A stretch of 64,000 bases of DNA from Pollenia angustigena. Lineage: Eukaryota > Arthropoda > Insecta > Diptera > Polleniidae. Location of the stretch: positions 230,267,803 to 230,331,802 of the forward strand of contig OV884059.1 of NCBI GenBank assembly GCA_930367215.1. The letters are read 5' to 3'. Of this stretch, positions 35,736 through 46,500 are shown piece after piece. The notes below the pieces were generated by a model that was given only the letters and a program-made list of their open reading frames with translations, was not told where the DNA came from and ran no database searches. The translations under genes were made by a program, and so were the position numbers. Positions within the stretch are counted from its first letter, which is position 1; the number at the start of each line of letters is the position of its first letter.

Positions 35736-37229
35736 CAATTCGATGGTAATCAAATTTTAATTGATAACCATCAATCCATCTAAAATCACAACTAAAGTGG
35801 AAATTCTTCGAAGAAAAATACACAGTGTATCTAGCGGTTGTAAAGAAAAATTGACATTGTTGGCAATTTAAAATTATTAGAGTCACTCTTTTAGAAGACG
35901 GTGTTTCATTTAAAGAGAACTAACTGGATTTGATTGCAATTAAAGTAAGGCAATAGAATCGATTGCAATAAATCAATAAATGAATGGATTTCAAAAAATT
36001 GTTTGCATTAAAAATCGGAAAATTAGCAATCGTTAACGAGAACTCATGTGATTGCGCTTAAATAGATTGCAATCTTTTACAGCTCTGATAAATATACATT
36101 TATTTGCCCATAAGTTTAAATTTTTTGTTTTATTAAAGAAAAAAAAATAAGAAAATTCAAAAAAACCGTTGTCGTCAGCTTTGGTTTTCACATCTTCTGA
36201 TAAAAGGTAAAATCTTTAAATAGTTTATTGATTTAAAAGTGTAGGGTTTACAATAACGAATTGACCGAATTTCGCACATTTTCTCTGAATTTGAAATACG
36301 AAATTTGTTCCAATTTCGATTTGGGTATTTATACATTAATTTTCGTTCTTAAAATTACTTAATGGAAATGCATTTTAGAAAAATATAATTTTGTCTAACT
36401 CTTATTCTCGTATTTTTTTTTAAAAACGAATATAACTCATACCTACATAATTGTGTATGTATATAATGAGGTAAACGTTATTAAATAATAAGTTCTCATA
36501 CAATAAAAGTATTAATCATTCAATTCTATATATAACCATAAAGATCGATTTAAAAAAGAACTCTGAACAATAAAATCTAAGAATTACAAATCAGTCAAGT
36601 CAGAACGTTGTTCCATTGCAACAATAAGTGAAAAAGAAAAAATTGTATATTTTATCAACATGTATTGGGTCTTAAGGAGTAAAATAACTGTTCAAGAGAA
36701 CATTTCAATTTTTGGAAAATTGAGGTTTATTTATTACGCCTCCTTAAAAAACTGCATGAACCTGGATATGGCAGCTTATCAATAGATGCATCAAACTGTT
36801 GCAATTTCTATGCAAATGCATGTTTTTTATCGATAGTCTAAGAACGATGGCAACCAATTATCTTTCCGAATCATTAAATTTGCGTTAAAATGGCATTGAT
36901 TTGTTTTTGCTTATTGTTGCATATTTCGGTAAAAATTCATATTTTTGCATATTTAGGTTTTAAATGCATATTTTTGCATACTTTGACATTTTTGAGTGAT
37001 TTTTTTAAATTTCCATATTATACAAAAGTTCTTAAACAAATTTTTAAATAGACAAAAAAATCTCCCAAAAAAAGTTGTAAAAACAATAAATACGATTTCG
37101 ACAAAAGATCCTTCTAAAGGATGGTTAAATTTGTAGGGCCGATGTTGATTTTGAATAAAACACAAATTATTAAGAAAATTATTGTCATTTCTTTTTTTTA
37201 TGATAATATTGGTATGGTTCAATTATGTA
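35736..37229. other. No gene; TTGCAATC-rich repeat DNA
   Basis: Between 35730 and 36085 GATTGCAATC-like motifs recur, ending GCAATCTTTTACAGCTCTG. A related end, CAGATCTGTAAAAGACTGCA, is at 31097, so these may be the two ends of one large old hAT element, but no matching 8-bp duplication is present. The rest to 37229 is AT-rich and unremarkable. Confidence 0.35.
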
Positions 37230-37344
37230 TGGAACAAAATATCGGCCAAATGGCCGCCGCGACCTCGACGGTACACCTCCATTCGATGGTCCAAATTTTC
37301 GATTACGATGAATTTTCGATTAAAAAAAATATGGCCCAATGATG

Positions 37345-37575
37345 CCGCCAGCTCAAAAACCGCACCAAACAGTCACTCTTTGTGGGTGCATTGGTTTTTC
37401 GAAAATCACTCTTGGATTATCATTTGCCCTAATGCGGCAATTCTGCTTATTGACGAATCCACTGAGGTGAAAATGTGCCTCATCACTTAAGCTGATATGC
37501 ATTTTGATTTGAACGCCCATTTTCATAATAAGCCTGAATGACTTTAACGCGTTGCTCGATTGTGTACCTTTCCAT
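37345..37575 (-). pseudogene. Second mariner-like transposase fragment
   Basis: The minus strand starts MERYTIEQRVKVIQAYYENG at 37575, then after a deletion and frame change reads SDEAHFHLSGFVNKQNCRI and EKPMHPQRVTVWCGF. It keeps the second helix-turn-helix start and one catalytic aspartate region (SDEAHF). It belongs to the same broad lineage as 32929-33794 but is a different subfamily (MERYTIEQR versus MNRLTNEQR). Confidence 0.85.
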
Positions 37576-37712
37576 GGTTCAAATTGAGTTAAACTGAAAT
37601 TGAGAAATGTCAAATAAAATGCAGAAAAAACTTGACGTTTAGGTGTGGTTCACATTCAACATCGGCACTGATGCAGCACCTTACATGGTTAAGGCTTCTA
37701 ATGGGTTTAAAA

Positions 37713-38475
37713 CAGTGCTCGAAAATAAACACTTTATTTAGCATTCGGCTCACACACCCAGGAACGATATCTATTTTTTTAGTGTTTGTGTAGACGAACA
37801 CAACCCTTAATACCGTTCGTAACTTTATTCCAGAAAGAGCAGAACATTAAACAGTGTTCTGTTCTTCGTTAAAGCAAACATTATAAAGCAATGAACAAAC
37901 AATTTTAGCAACGACCGCAGCACGAACGGCTTGTGTGGGTATTCCCTGCCTTTTTGTTTTTTTTCGTATGTGTATTTTGTTTTTGTAAAAAATGTTTGGT
38001 TTTTTTTTACCAGCCAAAAGGGAGGAAAATAAATGAGCTGAACCGAACACAATAAAGTTTGTGGTTTAAAAAAAAACCGAAGGGAATTAAATGTTCTCAT
38101 CTTTTGTTGAGTTGGGTAAAAACAGTATTATTTTTGTATTCGAAAGATGACAAACAGGAAACGTTCTTTTTTTACTACACAAACACTTTTAGCGTTTGTG
38201 TTTTCCACAAATCTACCGAACAGCGACATTTACAGGGGTGTGTTGGAAATCGCAAACGCAAAACGCAAGAATTTTAAAAGTCGTTTTTTAGTAAGATTTC
38301 TGTAATAAAAGAATTTTATGACAAATATTATACAAACATTTCTCTATTAAACAGAATTTTATAACAAAAATTATAAAAATTTGATTAAAAGTGTATTTTA
38401 AACAGCCTCCAAATTCTTGCGTTTTGCGTTTGCGATTTCCAGCACACCCCCCTTAGTGTTTATTTTCGAACACTG
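37713..38475. mobile_element. hAT MITE, CAGTGTTCGAAAATAAAC family copy 2
   Basis: Ends CAGTGCTCGAAAATAAAC and GTTTATTTTCGAACACTG. The flanking octamers GTTTAAAA and CTTTTAAA match at six of eight bases. It is longer than its relatives because it carries the insertion at 38233-38452. Confidence 0.8.
38233..38452. mobile_element. Nested MITE with TTA duplication
   Basis: GGGGTGTGTTGGAAATCGCA (left) is inverted at the right, extending through AACGCAAAACGCAAGAATTT. TTA flanks it (38230-38232, 38453-38455). In the other two family copies the same site (GATATTTAGTG) is uninterrupted. PIF/Harbinger-type by duplication size. Confidence 0.75.
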
Positions 38476-38599
38476 CTTTTAAATATTTTATTCAAAACTG
38501 TTACAAGTTACTTGCTTGGCGTTGCAGATTCGATAATATTGCAATTTTTAATTAAACGTATCCCTTGGTTCCCCTTCCACCGCAGCTAGTTTACTGATA

Positions 38600-39320
38600 A
38601 CAAAGGCGTCATAACGCTGATGTATTTTGACATCAGTACTATGACAAGTGTCTTCGTTTTTGACCCCATGACACTTTTCATCATGGTGCTGTCAACCTTA
38701 ACATCACTTGGCCAAAGTGTCATCAGGGTCAAAATGAAATTATGTCATCAGTGGGATGACACGTCGGCATCACAGAAATGACGAGCATGTCCTCAGTGCG
38801 ATGACGCAGTAACATCGGAGAGATTTAATGACAGTTTGTCATTAAGCCAAAGTCATTGGAACTGACTTAAGGCAAAGTGAGAGAATATTATAGTTGACCT
38901 ACCCGTTACATATGTTTGTTTCACGTTTGTTGAATTACGACCTTTGTTTACAGCAGAACTCTTAATAATAAGACACCAGCAACATGCCCCTTATGGTTTT
39001 CGTAATCATTCTACTTTAAAAATCTGATGTATTTAACTAAATAATTTTAAAAAATAGAATATAGGAATTTTTGCCTCTTATAATACATTGTAATAATGGA
39101 AATAATGTTAATAATTTACAAAATGTGGCATCAAATTGATGTCACTATAGTCATAAAATAGATGACACGTAAAAAATTAAAAAATTGTACGAAGACGTAA
39201 GTCATTGGATTGATGTTTCTTTTTGCATCATTGATGCTATTTGTGGTAACATTGATGTCACAATTCTGATGTTAGGGCATCATCAATATGAAGATGCATT
39301 TTTCTATTAGTGTAGTACCA
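38600..39320. repeat. Region dense in TGACATCA / TGATGTCA motifs
   Basis: Numerous ATGACA, TGTCATCA, GATGACAC and ACATCA motifs occur in both orientations at 38610-38870 and 39120-39300, with AT-rich DNA between. It is probably a TIR element with iterated subterminal motifs; I could not fix its ends. Similar GATGTCA motifs occur in the element at 27306-27914. Confidence 0.5.
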
Positions 39321-39532
39321 AGATGGAGGCCTGGCTGGACGCTTCAGAATTCTATTCAAAAAACCTTGAGTAATTTAAGAATGATTGAAGAGCTTGTTGA
39401 TACCGATAATTATGCAATTAAAAAATTTTAAGAAATATTAAATTTTTGTTATAAGATAATGTATCTGTTGCATTAGAAAATCATTAATATAATAACTAAT
39501 AATTATTTAATTAAAATAACACCAGGGCCCTC

Positions 39533-39665
39533 ACTGTTCCTCAAAACTATAAGTTACAAGCCTACAAGTAAAATACATTAAAAAATCAACAATTTCACAT
39601 ATTTTGTTATTGTTTCAAATAAATTTTACTTGTAGATTTGTAGCTTGTGGTTTTGAGAAACAGGG
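39533..39665. repeat. Hairpin repeat, AAGTTACAAGCCTACAAGTA family
   Basis: The left half TCAAAACTATAAGTTACAAG with CTACAAGTAAAAT is inverted at the right (ATTTTACTTGTAGATTTGTA, GTTTTGAGAAACAGGG); 25 bp of the right end is then duplicated in tandem. A half copy ending in CAGGGCCCTGG lies at 61757-61800. Confidence 0.55.
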
Positions 39666-39689
39666 ATTTGTAGCTTGTGGTTTTGAGAA

Positions 39690-40415
39690 AGTAAAATTAA
39701 AAATGTTGATGTACATATGAAAAGCCCGACAAATTAAAAAAAAATCCAAAAAGTTTTGAAAAAAATCAAGGATTATTCTCGCGTCAAGCTGCTACAACAA
39801 TAAAAACAAATTGAGATCTAAAGGAGATTAAAAGCAGTACTTAAAAAAATTAAACTCATCTGTGTGTTAAGAAAATCTATAAAGAAAAATTTATTTGAGA
39901 AAACCATAGATATTAAAACACTTGAGTTATCCTCACTGGTTTCAATTCTTATTAAGTCGGAAAGGCTCAACAATTTAACAATTTTTAGAGCATATTTTCA
40001 ACTCTTTATTTAAAGCATATTTCTGTAGTTTCTTTGTTTGCATTTTAATTGATCAGAAATTTCTGTCTGATTAACGGAAGACACACAGGTTTTAAAACTT
40101 TTTAATAAATTATTATAAATGAATAATTTTTTGCCAATATTGTTGTCTTAACCAAACACCATTGAAATATGTCATCCATAAATTATAAATAATCTTTTTC
40201 GTTTTATTTCTTAAATATTGACAAATTTGCACATACAAACAGACATACATTCATATAACGCAATTATTAATGAAAGCTAAGAATAATAATGACTACAATT
40301 AATAAAATTTTTAAGGAAACATTAAAAATTATTTATGTGTTAGCCGGTTAAAGCTGTAGATGTAAGAAATGTTAAGTTTTTTTGTGTAACTAATTTAATT
40401 AATTTTTGTTTTTAG
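39690..40415. promoter_or_regulatory. Upstream region of XPR1, no motif certain
   Basis: AT-rich DNA between the last repeat and the 5' UTR acceptor. No TATA box, initiator or transcription start can be assigned with confidence, and the first noncoding exon was not located. It may equally be part of a 5' UTR intron. Confidence 0.25.
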
Positions 40416-40439
40416 GTTTTAATTGGATAAATTTTCACC

Positions 40440-40508
40440 ATGAAGTTTGCGGAGCATTTAACGGCTCATATAACGCCGGAATGGCGTAAGCAATATATTA
40501 ATTATGAG
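40440..40508 (+). other. XPR1: XPR1 coding exon 1
   Basis: This exon encodes residues 1-23 and ends in phase 0 with donor GTAAGA. A T-rich acceptor (ttttttag at about 40415) lies 24 bp upstream of the ATG, so the 5' UTR probably continues in an upstream noncoding exon that I could not place. Intron 1 is 60 bp. Confidence 0.93.
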
Positions 40509-43500
40509 GTAAGAGTTCTTAGTGCTTTATTTTAATTAATTTTTTCTAATAATGTTTGTCTTTGGCAGGAAATGAAAGCTATGCTTTATATGGCTGTAGA
40601 AGAGGCACCCTCTGTAGACAGTGTGGAGGATGAAGTTTTAAAAAGACATTTTGCCAATTTCGATGAAAATTTCTTTCATTATTCTGATAAAGAATTGAAA
40701 AAGATTAATACATTTTATTCCGAGAAATTAGCTGAAGCAACACGTAAATTTGCTACACTAAAAGCTGAACTGAAAACCTGTATCGAAGAGTCTGAACGTA
40801 GTGCAAAAAAGTCTAAAGCTTTAAAGAAAGCCGGCTTGCCACATCGAAAGGCTCAAGAGTTGAAATTGGCATTTAGTGAATTTTATTTAAGTTTAATTCT
40901 TTTACAAAATTATCAAAATCTTAATCATACCGGCTTTCGCAAGATACTTAAGAAACATGATAAATTGTTGCGCGTTGATACGGGTGCTAAGTGGCGTCAA
41001 GATCATGTGGAAGCCTCACACTTCTTTATTAATAAGGATATCGACAATATAATCAATGAAACGGAAACAACAGTTACTACAGAATTAGAAGGTGGCGATC
41101 GCCAACGTGCTATGAAACGTTTACGTGTCCCTCCACTCGGGGAACAGCAGAGTCCTTGGACAACATTTAAAGTTGGTTTGTTTTCGGGTTCGTTCATTGT
41201 TTTGGGTATTGTGGTGGTATTATCCGGTAAGTAATTTACGAGAATGTTTTTATTTTAATATTCATAAGTTTCACACTTGTTTAAAAAATGTTTACTTTTT
41301 ATTCAAGCCAACAAATTATTTTTTTTTTATTGATTTCCCTGTAAACATTACATTTTTAAAGGGCCAAATACATTGATCAAATGAATCATCAATCGCTCTG
41401 GTAGAATTATATGTACTGTGTTTCCACTATGAGCAAAACGTGTCAAAGTGTTTCCATTACAAAAACCTGGTTTTGGTTTTCAAATTTTCGAAATCAATTT
41501 GACATTTATGTTGTAAACAAACATGAAAGCCAAAATAATATGTGTTGAAAAAAAAAAATTTTTCTTTAACATGAAATTTCCTTGTTTGATTTTTAATACA
41601 CAGATTTACATATCGTCAGCTCAGAATTGGTTTGGCGCATATCATGGTAATTTAACCATAAAATCATGGTAATTAAACCATAAAATGCGCCAAACCAACT
41701 CTGAGCTGACGATATATGTATGCATATAAAAGCTCATAATTTACTACCTTTTCATTATATTATTTTTACGCTGCAAACAAATAAATCAGTTGGAGAGTTG
41801 CATAAACCTATCATAAGTCTTGATATTTTGGTAAATAACACAATTTTTTCGAAATTGTCAATCACCAATAATGGATAACCCAGATGTGTATTCATAATTT
41901 TCGCCATGTTTTGGAGCAGAACTAGTTTTTGTTTGATTTTTTCGAACTTGAAAAATGTATGGGAAATCAAGTAGCAAAACACTTGTTTTGCCCTAAACAT
42001 GCAAGTGGAAACGCCTTATTAGTAAAAATGTGTCTGTATTTATGGCACCGAAGAAGCTGGATGGGAAATCCAACTAATTTAGATATAACATAAGCACACG
42101 TACGTGGGTGAATTCGCCTTGATGTCAAGCAGTTTGACAGTGTATTGTGCCCTTAAAATATTAATGATACTATGCTAGAATTTGACACTTTTTTGAGACA
42201 AGTCGGCACCTGACGGTTTAACATAGTAACGGGTACGCTGAATCCAATAGCGCTTGTTTTCGAGATATACCGTTATTTCGAAAATAGAGAAGGTTGCACA
42301 ACATATCTATTATATATATAAAATAGGATGTGTGTATGTATGTGTGTGTGTATGTATGTAACGTATGGACTCCAAAACGGCTGGACGGATTTTGATGACA
42401 TTTTCAGGGAATCTTCAGAATATTCAGGCGGGTGACACTGTGAAGTCTAATTTTTTATTTTCGGTCTGCCGGCGGAGGGGCGTGGCAAAATCCAATTTTC
42501 ATATTGCACCACCAATGACGTCTATATAATTTGGACGATTTTTTATTTAAAATGATCGCCAGGGTCCAACGTAGATTTATACGAAAAGAAAATTTTGCCT
42601 CGCCCTCTTTAACGCCCACTTTTTCGAATTACCTAATATCAGAAAACGGCTCCATCGATTTGACAAATTTTTCTTTTAAATGTTCGTATTAATCCATTTT
42701 AAGTTTTTATCGAAAGAAACATTTACCACGCCTACTTTTACGCCCACTTTTTCTATTAAGCGCATAACTTGAGAACGGCTTGACCGATTTGGACGAGTTT
42801 TTCTTTAAAATGATTGCCATGGTCCAACTTAGGTTCTTACGGAAAGAAAATTTTGCCCCGCCCACTTTTTTCGATTTACCTAAAATCAGAAAACGGTTCC
42901 ATCGATTTGACTAATTTTTCTTTCAAATGTTCGTATGTTTTTAACGGATTTTAAAAATCGAACGCAAACATTTTTCCTAATTTGGACAGAACAACGTCTG
43001 TCGGGTCAGGTAGTAACAAACTAAAAAAAACTGAATTTTCCTTTATGCAACCTTAAACGTTTTGGAAACTGCGCAGTCGTTTTAGAAACATAATTTTTTT
43101 TTTGGCAAAACAAAAATTATTTTTTTTGGCAAAATTTCGAAATTTATGTTTTTTAAAATATCAAAAAAAAAATTGGAAAATGCAGCTATGCTTCTGTCTG
43201 TTTTGAACAAGAAATGGAGATAGCAGATAGGTGTGTTAAAATAAATTATGGAGATGAAAAATAAAGTGGGGTTGTTCATACATTTGACCCATCTAGAGGC
43301 ATCCTAGCCGCTGCAGGGGACAAATTTAAGGCTTGTCTGTTTTTTCAACTAGCATTTGATTTCGTTTAATTTTTCAATATTTCGCCATGTTATATTTAAT
43401 TACTTTATATCAGTGTTCGAAAATAAACAGTACATTATTTAAAGTTCGGCTCACACACCCAAGAACGATATCTATTTTTTTTAATGATTGTGTAGACATA

Positions 43501-46500
43501 AAACAACCTTTAATACCGTTCGTAACTATTTTCAAGAAAGAACCGAACATTATATAATGTTCGGTTCTTCGTTAAAAAACAGAACAATTGTAGTGATACT
43601 GTAGACAAACATTATATTTTAATGTTCTTTAATGTTTTTTTCGTGTGTGTATTTTGTTTTTGTAAAAAATGTTTTTTACAACCGAACCGAACACATTGAA
43701 GTTTGTGGATTTTCAAAAAAACCTGAACGGAATTAAATGTTCACATCTTTTGTTGAGTTTGATAAAAACAGTAATATTTTTGTGTTCGAAATATAACTAA
43801 CAGGGAAACGTTATTTTTTTTTTAATAATTTTCTACACAAACACTATTAGCGTTTGTGTTTTCCACAAATCTACCTAACCGAACATTAAAAACGATATTT
43901 AGTGTTTATTTTCGAACACTGCTTTATATATAACACAAGAATAAAAAAAGAAAGAAAGAATTAAAAAAAACTAATTCACATTTGTTTAACTTTTAAATCA
44001 TTTAGCTATTTTAAGTTCTTTAAAATAAACAAAAAAAAATTTGTTTGACTAATTCGCAAATTTTTTTCAGCAATTTTCCACGATATAAGCGGAGAGAATC
44101 TTAAAGTCACGTTTCGCCTTTATCGCGGCCCTCTGTTAATTATCGAGTTTATATTCCTGATTGGTGTAAATATCTATGGCTGGCGCTCGTCAGGTGTAAA
44201 TCATGTACTTATATTCGAATTAGATCCCAGAAATCATTTGTCTGAACAACATCTTATGGAATTGGCAGCGATTTTTGGTGTTATTTGGACCTTAAGCATG
44301 TTGAGTTTTCTTTATTCCTCCAGCTTAAGTATACCGGCATTCATAAATCCTCTAACATTAACCATTATTATGTTTCTATTTTTGATAAATCCGTTCCATG
44401 TACTGCATCATGATGCGCGATTTTGGTTATTAAGAATATCGGTGAGTTTCTAAATTAACCGCAAATATTAAAATTGTTAATAATTTACATTAACACTGCT
44501 TAAAAAAAAAAAAAATAGGGTCGTATGATAGCAGCACCATTCTTCCACGTAGGTTTCGCTGATTTCTGGCTGGGCGATCAGTTAAATTCTTTGGTAACTG
44601 CCTTGCTGGACTTTGAGTACTTAATATGTTTCTTTTTTACAAATGGCAATTGGTTTGAGGCTCGTGATGCTTCTATTTGCATGGAGAAAGACTATATTAT
44701 AAGACCCATATTTAATTGTCTGCCTGCTTGGTTCCGTTTCGCCCAGTGTCTCAGACGTTACAGAGATACACGTGAAGCTTTTCCTCATTTGGTAAATGCC
44801 GGAAAATATTCAACCACATTTTTGGTGGTAATATTTGCCACTTTAAAAAGCTTCAATAGCCGTAAGTTTAACATCCTCTACTAGACTAATTCAAATCTCT
44901 TGTTAACTGAAGTTTTATTTTTAGGTTATTACTCTAATACATTTGATAATCCTTATACATGGTTGTGGATTGTTGCGTCGGTAACGTCATCATGTTATTC
45001 TTATACTTGGGATATAAAAATGGATTGGGGCTTATTTGATAAGAATGCTGGAGAAAATACTTTCTTGAGAGAAGAAATTGTTTATTCCTCGACTGTAAGT
45101 CAATTGAACTTTATTAACATAATTAATAAAACTGCTATGCAAATTGATATTTTTCAAAAGATTTTTTCTTGCAATGAATTTTTTATATAACTTTAAGACG
45201 CTGATTATATATTTTTTTAAAAACTTTATTCAAAACGGTTAGAGATATTTCAATTTCCTTATTTTCATTGAACATTGTTTTTAAATTTGGTTTATAGGTT
45301 TCTCTTGATGGTCTAGGATATTGTGAAAATAAAATAAAAAATTCCAAACTTATACTTGATTTCCTCTGGATTCGACTGTTACTACTGAATTTATTTTTTC
45401 AAATATAAAAATTCCATTATTTGTTTAATATATTAAAGAACATTAAGGGTTAAAATAATAGTCGATAATAAATGATTATGAAATAATGATTATATAAAAC
45501 TAATGCCGAAATGTCGATTTGTTTTGCAAAAATATTAGAAATTATTTAATAAAATACGAATATTTTTTCTTTAAGTCAACAGCTTAAATGCCAATTTAAG
45601 AAAATAAATAAATAAATTTTTGTAGCTGAAATCAAGAATAAAAGGATTAAACGGATGTTAAAGAATTGCAGAGTTCTTTAAATTTTCTTTGAATTTTATA
45701 TTTTATTTATTAAAAGCTACAAATTATTCTCTAACTTAATAAACGGAGAAATATTAACTTAAACCAAAAGCCCGTTATAGTGAAACAGACCAGAGTCACT
45801 GGAGGTAATCGAACCTGCAACCCTTGTACTGATAGACCTCCTTAAATATTCTAAACATTTAAAACTTTTTCACTATCTAATACGGTGCAAATTAGTTGAA
45901 ACTCTTAAGAAACAGGGTGTATGGTGAAAATTTAATATCTTAAAATTTAACCGTACGATTTTAAACATTTTAAAAAATATTCAAATTAAATATTCGAGCT
46001 TAAGGTCTTAGGCCCGTTTTCACAACTTACCGATAGCTAAAAGTAGACTTTAACCGGCATTATAAAAAGTGTTCTATTATTAAAACTTTACTTTAACCTA
46101 AAGTGAGTGATAAAGTAAATTAAGGTTCATCCTACCTGGGGGTCGATTCTGGTTCTGTGAAACTGTGAAATGAAAAAAACTTATCATTTTCGTTTTCATG
46201 AGAGCTTTTCATATTATCATTTCACAATTACACAAATTACGATTCACGTTCTTTTAATGAAAAAGTGTTTCATTCCATTGTAGCCGTGAAACTTTTGTAA
46301 CTATGTTAATAAAATGTAAAAGTCAAATGCAGAAATCGAGGCTTAGCAGTTTTGAACCGGCGGTAAGCCGCAAATGAGTTTTTTTTAACCTGCTTGAGCC
46401 GCATGTATTAATTTTTGCTGAAAGTTTTCTAACCATGTTTTAACTATTTTTGTCCAATTTTTTAATTTAAAATATTAAGTATTACTTACAATAAGAATGC

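Noticed and set aside
31097..36085. A 5-kb hAT element bounded by CAGATCTGTAAAAGA and TCTTTTACAGCTCTG
   Set aside because: The ends resemble each other in inverse orientation, but the flanking octamers (ATTGTTAA and ATAAATAT) do not match, so the pairing of these two ends is not supported.
41003..41197. Antisense open frame opposite XPR1 exon 2
   Set aside because: It is a shadow of the real exon and has no independent support.
45290..45420. Possible extra XPR1 exon after a TTTATAG acceptor
   Set aside because: The translation ([12 protein letters not shown]) has no counterpart in XPR1 proteins, and exons 5 and 6 already join with the conserved spacing.
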